Shown here one piece after another: positions 1-11,100 of a stretch of DNA of 64,000 nucleotides (position 1 is the first letter of the stretch; each line of letters opens with the position of its first letter). The stretch covers positions 209,619 through 273,618 of the forward strand of contig VIIQ02000779.1 in NCBI GenBank assembly GCA_007449985.2, written 5' to 3'. The position numbers and the translations under genes were made by a program. This DNA comes from Desmodesmus armatus (lineage: Eukaryota > Chlorophyta > Chlorophyceae > Sphaeropleales > Scenedesmaceae). The notes beneath the pieces are model-generated. The model was not told the DNA's origin, made no database searches, and saw only the letters and a program-made list of their open reading frames with translations.

Positions 1-2
1 AG

Positions 3-542
3 CAGGAGCAGCAACAGCGGCCGCAAGAACCGTCGCAACAGCAGCAGGGCCAAGGCCAGCCTGTCGCCCCCCCTGGGCTGTTGCGGCCACCACCGCAGCC
101 TCGGCAGCAGCAGCAGCAGCAGGGCCCAGGCCAGCCTGCCGCCCCCCCCGGTCTAGCAGGGGCAGGGCAGCAGCACCCTCCGGCGCGCCCGTCCCCCCCG
201 CCGCCACAGCCACGACCCACACAGCCGCAGGGGCAGCCCCAGCCGCTCTACCTGTACCGCCTGAAGGTGGCCTCACCAGAGGTTGCCAAGCGGCTGGTGT
301 CTCGGCCTACTAAGCACCGGCTACACGAGGCCGGCACAGGGGTGTACGTGGAGCACTGGCTCACTCCCTCGCAGCTATCAGCAAGGAGGAACATGCGCCC
401 CTTCCTCAGCGGCCTGCAGGAGCGCCACATCCACTGGCGCTGGTCGATCGACGACCCACTACAGGTAGAGCAGCAAGTGCGCGCGGCGGATGGGCGCCCG
501 CACTGGCGACTGGTTCACCTCCCTTCTTCCCCCTCTAATTGA
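3..542 (+). CDS. LINE ORF1 protein, C-terminal part
   Basis: The frame is open from the left edge with no start codon in view. The first ~80 residues are rich in Gln, Pro and Gly and contain a short internal repeat around QGQGQPVAPPGL and QGPGQPAAPPGL. The last ~100 residues form a compact domain running from LYLYRLKVA, through HWLTPSQLSARRNMRPFL, to HWRLVHLP. This looks like the RRM-like nucleic-acid-binding C-terminus found in many LINE ORF1 proteins; the assignment is by resemblance only. The stop codon TGA (540-542) shares its A with the ORF2 ATG. The expected role is binding element RNA and forming the retrotransposition particle. Confidence 0.7.
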   Translation, partial: QEQQQRPQEPSQQQQGQGQPVAPPGLLRPPPQPRQQQQQQGPGQPAAPPGLAGAGQQHPPARPSPPPPQPRPTQPQGQPQPLYLYRLKVASPEVAKRLVSRPTKHRLHEAGTGVYVEHWLTPSQLSARRNMRPFLSGLQERHIHWRWSIDDPLQVEQQVRAADGRPHWRLVHLPSSPSN

Positions 543-3500
543 TGGAGTTCAGGGCATTCTGCATAAATGTGGGTGGCAGGGCGGATGAGCGCATCCCCTT
601 CACCCTGGATCAGCACCGTGACAACCCGTATGATATGTATTGCTTTCTAGAAACTATGTGGGAGGCGGGGGGATGGGGCAATGTGTGTTTTCATGGGTAC
701 CAAGCGCACCATTGCACCAGGCCTGCCCCGGTTGTAAGGACTGCAGGTAGGCCTAGTGGAGGCATCACGGTGTTGTTAAGGGAAGATTCCCCGATCCTTG
801 GCGCCTCGACTCCTGTTCGGGTGCGCATGGATGCCTCCACAGGTATCGTGGGCATCACTTCCGATCTGCATGCTATCACCATTGCCGTGTGCTACTTCAG
901 TCCCCCAAACTCAAATGTTTATGAGTCTGGGCTTGTGGATGCACAGTACTTGCAGGCCTTGTATGACTGCATGCACGAGGCAATTGACGCCGGGCGGCAT
1001 GTTTTGTGCATGGGAGACCTGAACGTTCGGGTCGGGGAACTCACTGACGATGTACAAGGGGTTCCCATGGATGCCGGGCCAGTTGCTGGTCTAGCTGGGC
1101 CAGTCACCAGCACTGTGCCTGCAGCCCGGCAGTCTCAGGACAGAAAGGTTGACAATCATGCCGAGGGCCTCATGCTCGGTCTTAATACCTGTGGGTGTGT
1201 CTTGCTGAATGGCCGGGCACCAGGGGATGAGATGGGACGCAGTACTTGTTTTGTGAACAATGGTAGTAGTGTTGTGGACTATGGCATTGTCTCGTCTGGG
1301 TTGTATGATTCAGTGCGGTCCTTCCAGGTCTTGGACAGGCCCGGGGAGTTGGCTTCAAAGGATCATGCTGCATTGTCAGTATGCATCAATATGCAGCAGG
1401 CCTTGCAAGCAGCTGCCCCTACTGGGGCCCGCTGCCCAAGAACACTACGGCCTAGGGGACAACAGCGTCGGGAATATATAGAAGCCCTGCACAGCCGAGA
1501 GGCTGACTTGGCAAGCTTGCGAGCAGCAGTAGATGCTGGCACAACCTCGTGGGGGGATGCTGTGACACGGCTGGTGGCAATCACTCGGGCTGCAGCCACG
1601 GAGACCCTTCAATCACATGGACGCTCGCCAGCTCCTGGCTCGCATGCGCCTTGGTTCACACGGGATTGTGCACAAGCACGCGACAACTTCCGTGCAGCAT
1701 GGCAGGCCTGGTGGCGTGCATCCCAGCAGCAGTTGGATCCGTTGGTTGTGGCGGGGCTGCACACCACCATGATTGCATGCCGGCGCACATACAAGCAGGT
1801 CAATAGGCATGCCAAACGCACGTATGAGCACAAGTATCTGCAGGATCTGATAGAGACATATTTCAGTGACCACCAGAGGGATTTCTGGAAAGTCCTGAAG
1901 GGGGGCCGGGGGGGGACTTGTCCTGTTGCAGACGTGCATGAATGGACTGGCCACTTTGATAGCATCATGGGAGCGCAGCCTGTGGAACAGCAGCTCACCG
2001 CCGAGGAGCTGGACACACGGGCTACTCTGTATGATGCATGTAGGCGGGATGCCGCCTTGTTTGAGGATTTGAATCACCCCGTTACTGTGAGTGAGGTTGG
2101 ACAAATCTTGGGCACCCTGCCTACCGGCAAGGCACCTGACTTGCAAGGCCTTACTTGCGAACTGCTAAAAGCCCCTGCCGCAGACAGCGGGGCAGCAGAC
2201 ACGGCTGCAGTAGAGGGTGGTGAGTTGTCCTATGGGTGCCCCCCTTTTGTGGAGTGTGTGACAAGTGTCATGCACAAGGCATTAACCTCAGCTAGTGGCG
2301 GCGGCTGTGACGAACTGATGTGCAGCAAGGTCACCCCGGTCCCTAAGCCGCAGGCGTCGCAAGCGCCATCTGACAAAGACTGCTACCGCCCCATCGGGGT
2401 TGGCAGTGTGTTTGGGCGTGTGCTGGATAGGATACTGCATCGGCGCTTTGACCGCATTGTTGAACGAGAGGGTATTCGTGCTCCGACACAGTGTGGGTTC
2501 AGGGGCAAATATGGGTGCTTGGATGCATTGTTCACAATGCAACACCTGATATCACAGGTGCAATGGACAGGCCAGGGGTCTTCCCCCCAGCGTTCCCGTC
2601 TTTGGGCTGTATTTGTTGACTTTAGGAAGGCTTTTGACCTCGTTAGACGTGATCTGTTGATAGCGCGCTGCAGGGAGCTGGGGGTGCATGGACCATTCTT
2701 AGAGGCCGTCACTGCATTGTATGACAGGGTGTTGGTGCGTGTGTGTGTGAATGGCCGCCTGGGCCCGGCGTTCCAGACGCACCGTGGCACCCGGCAGGGC
2801 AGTGAGCTGTCTCCACTTTTGTTTGGACTGTTTATGGATTTATTGCATGAGTTGATCCTGCGACGAGTGCCTGGCGCCGGGCCCGTCATCGGCAACCTTC
2901 GCGTCCCAGATGTGATGTACGCCGATGACGTCAACCTGTTGGCTTGGGCCTGCCACCACATCCAGCAGCTGTTGGACTGCTTGTCCCTTTTCTGCCGGTT
3001 GTTTGACATGGAAGTCAACCTGGCTAAAACACATGTTGTCGTGTTTCGGCGGCCGGGTGTTACTTGCCCTACGGATGTCTTGACCTACAGGGGGCACGCA
3101 TTGAGATACGAGGATAGTTGCACCTACCTGGGGTTGCAGCTACATGCGACGAAGGGGTTCGATACAGCCAGCGGTCAGCTTGCGTCGAAAGGCCGCAAGG
3201 CATTGTTCGGTTTGCTGCATCTGTTGCGGCTTCACCACATTTCACAGGGAGATCTCCGCATGCGAATGTTTGACATCCTGGTGGACCCGGTCCTTTCATA
3301 TGGGGCACATATCTGGGGGCCTTCCATGTGCCACAAATGGTTGACTGACGCTTACGCAGGCCGCGCCTGCGAAGCAGACGACGTGCACTTCTTGTTTTTA
3401 CGCGAACTGTATGGGGCACATCGCACCGCCAGTCGCGACGTTCTGTTGAGGGACACCCACCGAGCCTCCCTACCGTGTCGGTGGCTGTCCCTGGCAGCTA

Positions 3501-4507
3501 GTTGGTGGGCCAAGCTGGCAGCCATGGAGCCCGACCGGCTGGCCCACCAGGTGTGGTTAGCGGACATAGACATGATGTTGAAAGGGTGCGTCAACTGTTG
3601 GACTTTCTGTTTGTTGGAAGGATTGGAAGATATTGGCTTTGTGGAGGGGGACCTGTGGCGCTCAGGCACACCGGGGGTGACTGTTGATTCCATCAAAGCC
3701 ATCAACATCACCAAGGAAGCGGTGATGCAGGCTGCCTTGCGATATCAGGCGGCCCACTGGCAGGCTGTCGTTCTTGCTAGCGCTGACCCTAGGGCAGGTG
3801 TGTCACTCAGCACCCATCTTAGGACGCATGCCGCATGGGTGCATGCCCTTGAGGCCAATGTAGTACATGGGAGGGACAATGCCCCGAGCTTCCATCAGCT
3901 ATGCTTGCCTAGGGGGATCTTGCGGTGTTTGGGACGGTACCGGCTTGGCGGGCACCACTTGAGTGGACGCCTGCATGGTGGGGGACAACAGCATGGGCGA
4001 ACCTGCCCCCTCTGCTCTGGTAGGGGGTTGCGTGCTGAGTGGCATGACACACTTGTAGCCAGGTGTGGGGGGGACAGGCCTGAGGACTTGCTGCATTTTG
4101 TCTTAGAGTGCCCCGCATATGATCATATCAGGGACAAGTATGCTTCAGTATTTGCCTATGGTGGTGGGGACTCAGTGCAGCGGTGCATGCAGCTAGTGTT
4201 CGGCACCACCCACCAAACTCAGCTGGCCCGTTGCATTGCAGCTATGGACGTGTATAGAAGGCACCTGCTAGGTAAGGGCAATCTGTTTGGGGTGCGCCCT
4301 ATTCAGCAACCGGACGGCTATGTGGCTGTTATGCCCTACCCAGCCTGCTTGCACCGTGCGACAAGCTTACCCCTGTCTACGCAGTTGCTCAGGCTCGGGG
4401 TTCGGCACTCTGATACCTTAGCATTGGCAGCAGGAGCACTGGTAGTAGCTGTGATGTGGGTCCTGCTCTGCCTGCTAGCACAGCAAATGATTGGCTTGAT
4501 GTGTTGA
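542..4507 (+). CDS. LINE ORF2 protein: endonuclease and reverse transcriptase
   Basis: This ORF of 1321 codons starts at the ATG at 542. The N-terminal APE-like endonuclease is shown by GDLN at residues 158-161 and the terminal S-K-D-H motif with D274 and H275. The reverse transcriptase domain spans roughly residues 590-850, with KVTPVPKP, the palm motif FVDFRKAFD, GTRQGSELSPLLF and the catalytic YADD at 793-796. A C-terminal zinc motif C1155-x2-C1158 ... H1185-x4-C1190 matches the zinc-binding module that follows many LINE reverse transcriptases. All key catalytic residues are present, so the protein looks functional. Unusually, the last ~29 residues form one uninterrupted hydrophobic segment (LALAAGALVVAVMWVLLCLL). 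The role is nicking target DNA and reverse-transcribing element RNA at the nick. Confidence 0.92.
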   Translation: MEFRAFCINVGGRADERIPFTLDQHRDNPYDMYCFLETMWEAGGWGNVCFHGYQAHHCTRPAPVVRTAGRPSGGITVLLREDSPILGASTPVRVRMDASTGIVGITSDLHAITIAVCYFSPPNSNVYESGLVDAQYLQALYDCMHEAIDAGRHVLCMGDLNVRVGELTDDVQGVPMDAGPVAGLAGPVTSTVPAARQSQDRKVDNHAEGLMLGLNTCGCVLLNGRAPGDEMGRSTCFVNNGSSVVDYGIVSSGLYDSVRSFQVLDRPGELASKDHAALSVCINMQQALQAAAPTGARCPRTLRPRGQQRREYIEALHSREADLASLRAAVDAGTTSWGDAVTRLVAITRAAATETLQSHGRSPAPGSHAPWFTRDCAQARDNFRAAWQAWWRASQQQLDPLVVAGLHTTMIACRRTYKQVNRHAKRTYEHKYLQDLIETYFSDHQRDFWKVLKGGRGGTCPVADVHEWTGHFDSIMGAQPVEQQLTAEELDTRATLYDACRRDAALFEDLNHPVTVSEVGQILGTLPTGKAPDLQGLTCELLKAPAADSGAADTAAVEGGELSYGCPPFVECVTSVMHKALTSASGGGCDELMCSKVTPVPKPQASQAPSDKDCYRPIGVGSVFGRVLDRILHRRFDRIVEREGIRAPTQCGFRGKYGCLDALFTMQHLISQVQWTGQGSSPQRSRLWAVFVDFRKAFDLVRRDLLIARCRELGVHGPFLEAVTALYDRVLVRVCVNGRLGPAFQTHRGTRQGSELSPLLFGLFMDLLHELILRRVPGAGPVIGNLRVPDVMYADDVNLLAWACHHIQQLLDCLSLFCRLFDMEVNLAKTHVVVFRRPGVTCPTDVLTYRGHALRYEDSCTYLGLQLHATKGFDTASGQLASKGRKALFGLLHLLRLHHISQGDLRMRMFDILVDPVLSYGAHIWGPSMCHKWLTDAYAGRACEADDVHFLFLRELYGAHRTASRDVLLRDTHRASLPCRWLSLAASWWAKLAAMEPDRLAHQVWLADIDMMLKGCVNCWTFCLLEGLEDIGFVEGDLWRSGTPGVTVDSIKAINITKEAVMQAALRYQAAHWQAVVLASADPRAGVSLSTHLRTHAAWVHALEANVVHGRDNAPSFHQLCLPRGILRCLGRYRLGGHHLSGRLHGGGQQHGRTCPLCSGRGLRAEWHDTLVARCGGDRPEDLLHFVLECPAYDHIRDKYASVFAYGGGDSVQRCMQLVFGTTHQTQLARCIAAMDVYRRHLLGKGNLFGVRPIQQPDGYVAVMPYPACLHRATSLPLSTQLLRLGVRHSDTLALAAGALVVAVMWVLLCLLAQQMIGLMC

Positions 4508-5041
4508 CTTCTGCCTATGTTGAGACTTGTCTGAAAGACTGACCCATGTGTGTGCGTGCACGGTGTGTGGAGACTACCAGCTTGCAGCTGAGTCATGAAT
4601 GCACGATCCTATACCTGGTGTGTGTGGCAGTTGCCCTTGGTGGTGTGTTTTTTTTTGGGGGCTGGTCTTGTTTGCCGGTCTTGCTGCAGGTTTTTCTTGC
4701 AGGTGTGTCTTCCCAGTTCATCCCGTGTGGAGAGTACCGCTCAGCGGTGAAAGTATCCACTTGTAACAACCTCCCCCCCCAAAAATGAAGTAGTTGCATG
4801 CCATCAGCTCTCTGAGATTCATACTCACAAATCCGACACGCTTGCAGCAACACTTGTGCAACAAGCTGACATCACAGCAACACACGACTTGTGTTGCTGT
4901 GCCCTGCACCAAAGATTCATTACACAGCAAGTACTCTCTTGCACCAACACTGTTTCAAACAACCACAAATGTAACGGGGCCAATCAACCCTCTAAAACAA
5001 CATGCAGTAAACAATGATCCTCAGCAAGTCGTGCTGCTGCA
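4508..5041. other. Spacer: LINE tail and 3' flank of the RPAP3-like gene
   Basis: This holds the non-coding LINE tail up to about 4790 and then the 3' region of the minus-strand gene. A TGTAA motif on the minus strand (4924-4920) lies about 120 bp after that gene's stop and may be its polyadenylation signal, since TGTAA is the usual signal in chlorophycean algae. No convincing coding region is seen. Confidence 0.5.
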
Positions 5042-6128
5042 TCATAGCCTGTACTGTGGACGCACAGCGGCCAGCCGTCCCTGTAGGTCGCTGTCAACCG
5101 CAGCAGCTGCTGCATCCCACAGCTGCTTCAGCGCTGCCTTGTCTCTGCTGCTCAGAGACATAGCCATCATGCTAAACCTCTGCACACCCACTAAACCCTC
5201 AATCAGACCAACAGCATGCGCCACAGGCAGACCCTCCTCCTGCTGCTGCTGCTGCTGCAGATCAAGAGATGCATCTTCAGCTGCTGTTGGCGGCTGGGCA
5301 GTGGCTGTAAGGGCTGCTGTGAGCAGGGAGTTGACAAGTTGTGCTGTAAGGGAGCTTTTGAAAAGATTTGGCAGCTGCTGGGGCTGCAGCAACCGTAGAT
5401 ACTTGCCCTGCACGAAGCACAAAGAGAAGTACCACATCAGTGACCGATCAGCAGACAAGTTGTAACATAACAGTACAGTACTACTGTAGCATGATGCAGT
5501 GCAGTACGAGCAATGATGGGACATGGTCCCATCTTCGGCAGTGTTGCACAATCAAGGACTCCACTCGGGCAGCTACCCAAGCGACAGCTGCTGTAACACT
5601 ATGACTGAGCACAGCAGGCACTGCAGAGCCCCTGCAACAGTCGTGACTGGAGCCACACTCAGCGCCATCAATGCAGTGACTGCATCCTTGCTGGGCCTAG
5701 GTTTTAAGGAACACAGCATCCTGGCTGAAGCGCCAGTACAGCAACACACACAGCATGTCACCCACAGCAGCAGAGCAGTATCGCACCTGCAACTGCACAT
5801 CCCCCTTGAGGCTCCTCCACGCCGACTCAAACTCATGCCCAGTCTTGGGTGCCTTCAGGCTGCTAGCTAGCCGTGCTGCCAGCTGTTGTGCAGCAGCCTG
5901 AGCAGCAGCAGCAACAGCCTGCCGCTGCTGGGGTGAGGTCTGTGCACTGCTGCCCCTGCTGCTGCTGTTGCAAGTGCCAGTGGGTGTAACGGGTCTGGCT
6001 GTACCATTGACTGTTGCTGATGCTTGGTTCTGGGGCTCCTGCTGCTGCTGCTGCGCCTGTTGTGATTGGGTTTTGCCTGATAGCTGCTCAGAACCTGCAG
6101 GCGCTTGCTGTTGCTCCAAATCTTGCCT

Positions 6129-6166
<38 letters not shown>

Positions 6167-7760
6167 TCTGTGGTGCTGGCCCTGGCTGCAGCTGCACAGG
6201 TATGCTGTGCCACTGGTTGCTGCGTTGGAGCTGCTGCTGGCGCAGGTGCTGATCCAGGGCTTGGTTCCTGTCGCATAGACAGACAAAGACACATACATGT
6301 TACATACGTCACCCCCCCCCTTCCACATAATGGCTTCCCACAAAGACTCTGCAATCTCTTACAGTAACGTCATGTCACTAGGATCTCATGCCACCCATTC
6401 TCTGATATCAGTGGAGGGAATGAAGTCAGAATCTGCCCCCTCTTTTTTCATGATTGTGGCTTCTTCTGTTTTGATTGTGACGATCATGAGCCAATTTTTT
6501 ACAACAGAGACCCACGCTTCTGATCAGGACCCTACCTGTCGGCCTGCAGGCTGGCATTGCTGGGCTCCAGCCTCAAGGCCTCCTCATAGTCTGCTGCTGC
6601 CTCTAGCAGCTGACCCAGCTGCTTGCGGGCTGTGGCCCTCCTGTGCCAAGCCTTGACGTATGAGGGGTCCAGCTGCCGTGACAGAGCAGTGGGCAGTGAT
6701 GCACAAAGACAGGGAGCATTTAGAGTGTGAGGACATTGCGGGGGGGGGGGGGGGCACTAACAACGAGATGCTTGCGGGCTGTGGCCCTCCTGTGCCAGTC
6801 CTTGGTGTAGGACAGGTCCAGCTGCAGTGGCAGCATGGTCATGCAGCAGTCAGTGTGTGTACACATGTAGCATGATTGCCTCCTCAACTGGTGTGCTGCT
6901 TTCAGACTGCTCTGTTCAAAAATGCATTATAACAGGCGTAGGCCTCACTTGTACGCTGCTCCCCCTGTATCTGTGAAAACCTTGAATGTTTGGCAGGAGC
7001 CCTTGAGGCTGCATAGCTACAGGTACAACATGTACTACCAAGACTATCCACGGGTCATAGCCGCAAATAAGAGCCCTTCCCCAAGATGACATACCTGCAG
7101 TGCTGCACTGCAGTCTGCTGCTGCCTCCTGGTACTTGTCCAGTTTGAGGAGTGCCATAGCCCGGTTGGCATATGCAACTGCTGTAGGGAGAGCCTCAATG
7201 CTTTGTGTATAGCAGCTGATCGCGTCCTCATAGTATTTGGCCTGAAAGAGCTTGTTGCCTTGGTCCTTCAGCGCTGCTGCTTTGCTGGCGGGGGTCTGTG
7301 CTGCTGCTGGGGCGTTGGCCACGCGCGGCTCCATCATGGGTGGCTCCTGCTGCTGCTGTTGGTCCCTGGTGGTTGGGACAGCGCTGCGGTGTAGCTGTGC
7401 TGCTTTGCTGCCGTTTCCTGGCGCTGTGTCTGCTGCTTCTAGTGCTGCATCCACATCGAATTTGTCCCATTTGTCGTAGTTTTTGTATGTGTGCGCTGCA
7501 GGGTGGGCCTCCTTGTTCTGCTGCTGCTGAGAGGCAGTAAGAGGGTGTAAGGATGGTGGCTGTTGGGCTTCTTTTGGAGCAGCTGCAACTGAACCAGCAG
7601 CTCTGCCACGCACAGGCAGCTGCAGGTGCTGCTGCTTGCTGCTGCCTGCTTTGCCCTGGGAGTTCTTCAAGTCTCGCTGCCAGGACATAAGGTCCTGAAC
7701 GTAGTCTTGAGCCTCCAACGCATTCTGCCGTATCTGCAGCTGTGCTTGTATGCTGTCCAT
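5042..7760 (-). CDS. RPAP3: RPAP3-like TPR co-chaperone (R2TP complex)
   Basis: Four exons join in frame: complement(5042..5407, 5787..6267, 6536..6672, 7095..7760), giving 549 codons with GT-AG borders throughout. The N-terminus carries the family signature YDKWDKFDVD at ~95-104. Three TPR motifs follow at ~163-262 (AAALKDQGNKLFQAKYYEDA, then AVAYANRAMALLKLDKYQEA, then the LDPSYVKAWHRRATARK helix from exon 2). A Gln-rich linker (~300-345) leads to an RPAP3 C-terminal domain (~405-520) from GHEFESAWRSLKGDVQLQ to GLVGVQRFSMMAMSLSS. In the family this protein couples HSP90/HSP70 to the RuvBL1/RuvBL2-PIH1 complex for assembly of RNA polymerases, snoRNPs and axonemal dyneins. A single TPR block fits plant-type members; animal RPAP3 has two. 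Confidence 0.88.
6770..6833 (-). pseudogene. Duplicated fragment of RPAP3 exon 2 inside intron 1
   Basis: About 64 bp here closely match the beginning of exon 2 (6621-6683), 149 bp away. On the minus strand it starts after a CAG acceptor and reads LDLSYTKDWHRRATARK, against LDPSYVKAWHRRATARK in the real exon. The similarity then stops before any donor site and runs into a C-run (6741-6754 on the plus strand is a G-run), so the copy cannot encode a complete TPR helix pair. It looks like a relic of a local exon duplication. Confidence 0.75.
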
Positions 7761-8121
7761 CAGTCAGCTGGATCAGGAGCCTTCAGGAAGACAGCAGGGT
7801 GGTGGTGTACTCTCTGCGACGATGTGTTTGATCACACACGAAGTCGTTTTTAGTTGTCACTTTTGATAGAAGTGAAAGAAAGAGTGCCTGCAGTGCATAG
7901 GAGCATCAAAACATTGGCAGTTGTGGGGCCCGCGTTTTTTGACTTCCGTAACCATAGGCCAGTATGGCTAAGCTGCTATTTTGTGAGCACTGTATGGTTG
8001 TTATCAAAGCATCGCTCTTTCAAGCCCTTACCACCTCTGCGCGCAAAGTCAGCATCAGCAGCAGTAGCAGCAGCAACAGCAGTATCTCGAGCAGTGCAGT
8101 CTGTCTCGTGCGTCCATCAGC
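7761..8121. promoter_or_regulatory. Divergent spacer between the RPAP3-like gene and the 8.1-kb gene
   Basis: These 361 bp separate two start codons pointing away from each other, so the stretch must hold both 5' UTRs and both promoters, or one bidirectional promoter. No clear TATA box is recognised. CAG-type trinucleotides accumulate toward the right gene (8056-8090). The promoter role is inferred from position alone. Confidence 0.4.
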
Positions 8122-11100
8122 ATGGCAGACAGCACGAAGCTTCTAGTCAGCGAGACACTCGCCATGCTGCAACACCAGCTGTCACAACCACAGCCATGCG
8201 TGGCACAGGCATCAATGGTGCTGGGATGCCTGCAGGACAGGCTGTTCCACAACAGCATGGAACCTCTGCAGGCTTCAGTCTCGCAGTACATGTACCGCTT
8301 CAAGGAGCTGTTCGTAGATCCAGCGGCAGCAAAGCTAAACAAGTGCAAGACGCCACAGGTGTGCATTCGTCATTGCCAGGAGTGACACTGACTCACCTGC
8401 TCAGCAGCAGTGCCGAGTGACATGCATGTGCTGGTGCTGTTCTGGCTTGCAGGACAAGGTCGTCGCGATTGCAAAGTTTCTGAGAGGCAAACTAGCCAAG
8501 GCGCCAGCCCACAAGCAGCCCCTACACACTCAAGTGAGCAACCAGTTGACAGCCTCTGTGCAGATGCAGTCTTGGCCATGCAATGCTGGCCTGACAGCTT
8601 GTCTTGAGCTGCTGCATGCTATGCTGGCCTCAGTGTGGCAGTTGCTGCACCTGCGCATCACACACTCCTTCGCCGGCCCGGTTGAACGTTTGGTTGAGGG
8701 ACTTCCTGCTCAACCAGTACAGTCAGTACAATACAGTACGGGTACAGTACGGTACAGTACGGTACAGTACGGTACAGTACAGTGCTGTATGTGGGAAACA
8801 TGGTCCATCTTTGGCACTACAGCATCTACACTGGACTGCGCATGCCTCACCACCAGGGGCCCCCTTAGCGCTAACCCACTACCACCTCCATACTCGTTTC
8901 CTCCCGCTGTTTCCCCCACCCCCTTGGCGCTGTGTGCAGTACCTACCGTCTGCACTGCGGGACAGCGGCAAGCGACAGCTGGACTGCTTGGGTATCGCAA
9001 CAGCAGTCCTGGCCTTGTGTCACCACATAGCAGCACAGCAGCCTCAGCAGCATGCACACCTAGCAGCAGCAGCAATGGTGGTGTCTGATGATCACTGCTG
9101 GCTGACTGTTCCGACTGAAGCTGTGATGGCAGCAGAAGCCATCCGCGACCTGGAGCAGCAGCAGCCAGTGTTTGTGGAAGTCACAGACCCAGGGTAAGTG
9201 TTATGAATACTTTGCTGGCTTCACCATGTTGCATTGATGCAGATGCTGATTTCAGCAATGGGTGACACGCAATCAGCTGGTATACAAGATGCTTCATAGT
9301 GCTGAGCCAGCCAGACAGTCTCCACCAAGGCATCAACTACAGTACTAGCTGCATGGCCTAGCTGGCATTTGGGCTGCTTCCATAGCCACAAAATCAGGTG
9401 TGGCTATGGACATTGCTTGACTCTCTCAAGTACTACTTACACACTGGGGCCTCATTGAGGCACAGCCTGCACACCCAACATGCTTCTGCCTGTTGCCGCT
9501 GCTGCTGCAATGTCCTGGCCTGTCCTGCTGCAGTGTGCTGAGCCCAGGGCAGCTGTCGGGCAGCTGGTTGTATGCAGGCGGGCACGGCACCACCTGCAGC
9601 CCTGCACAGGTAATGCAACTGTGGTTGGCTATGAAAAGCGTCACAGTAACAGTCAGAGCAGTCACAGTAACAGCCACAGCACTCTGGCTGTGCGGCACTT
9701 CTTAGTCAAGGCCGTTACACTGAGACTCATGTACACAGTACTGGACCACCAGCGCGCCTCTGCACCGTTGTGCTTATTTGGAAAAGTCCCTTTCCAGGCA
9801 GTCGGCCACTCCAATGATGCAATCCATTCTGACCATTAGCCCAGCAGGGGCATGCACACTCTGCTGGTATACAGACACATGTGGCCCTTGACTCACACTT
9901 TGCACACTGCTGTCCCTGCAGGTCCTGATGGTGTTGGTTGCTGGCCTTATGCCTGAGGAGCTGCAGGATGATTCAGCAGCAGGTCAGCTGAGGGAGGTGC
10001 AGCTGTCACTGCTGCACACCCTGGCACAGGCACACCCTGGGGCTCTGCTGTACAGCAACTTCTTCAGGTGAGGCCGGGCTTGAACTTGAATGGGAGCTGG
10101 GCTGCGTGGGTTCCTGGGGACCCTCGGCCCGCGGGCTGCGGGATTATACTGTTACTGTTACTGTTACATGGTTCAGGCAGGTTGTGCAAGGTGCCCTAAC
10201 CGTCAACCTCCAATGCACAAAGACCGTGTTGTGTTGTGGTGTTTTGGCACTGAAAGAACTGACACTGAGAGTGTATGCTGGTGGTGCTGCAGGTGGGGCA
10301 TGCTTCACGAGGAAGCAGAGCTTGAGCAGCTTGCAGCAGCAGCTGAGGCCGCAGCTGCGTCAGGAAACCCCTCTGCCCTACAGGCCCTCGCTCTGCTGCC
10401 AAGTGCCCAGCTGCAGTCCCAGCAGTGTTTTGCAGCCGCCATCCAGCGCAGCAACGGCTGGCAGTGGCATCCCAACAGCTGTGCTGCGTTTGGATGGCTC
10501 AACCGCATACAGGCGGTGCTGTGTGGAGAGACAGACGATTTGTTATGTCTTAGGGCACAGGAACAGCAGTTGGACGGGGCCAACCAAACTCAGGTTGTAC
10601 CTCCAGGAGGCAGTACAGTCAGCACAGACAGTATACTCAAGCCTTGGCTTGAAGTGGCTGTGTTTCTACTGCAGCAAGCGCTGGAGGCAGTGTCAGGCTG
10701 TACTGCAGTGCTCAGGCGGTACAGTGGGTGTGCAGGGAAGCCCAACAAGGCAGCTGACACGCAGCTGTTGGAAGCTGTTCGGGATCTTTGGGAGAATCTG
10801 GCAGATGCCAACAAGGCAATCGCTTGCCTGCAGCAGCTGTACCTGCAGCACACATCTGTAGTATCCTTGCAGCAACAGCAGCAGGGGGTGCCACAGGTGC
10901 ATCCAGTGCAACAGCAGCAGCAACAGGCAACAGACAGTACCCTACAACAGGCCACTGCAGATGTTGCAGGAGGAGTAGATTCGGCAGCTCGAGCCGGTAG
11001 CCCAGGCGGTCACGCTTGTTCAGACGTCCCGGCAGCTGCTGCTGTCCCCAGCCACACCGTGCATCTAACAGCAGCTCTCAAACGAGCTGCAAGCTCGCTG

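Larger units (their letters stand above)
1..4790 (+). mobile_element. Non-LTR retrotransposon (LINE), 5'-truncated by the window edge
   Basis: The element has two ORFs: a Gln/Pro-rich ORF1 that is already open at the first bases, and a long ORF2 with APE-type endonuclease, reverse transcriptase and a zinc motif. This is the standard LINE order. After the ORF2 stop a non-coding tail continues with a TGTAA motif near 4762 and a C-run near 4775. No clear poly-A tail or target-site duplication is visible, so the 3' border near 4790 is an estimate. The 5' end lies outside the window. ORF2 has no internal stop or frameshift, so this copy is probably young. Confidence 0.85.

Noticed and set aside
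7854..8420. Earlier start for the 8.1-kb gene from a frame open at 7854
   Set aside because: That frame begins with TTG and differs from the frame of the supported first exon, whose ATG at 8122 joins in phase to the next exon.
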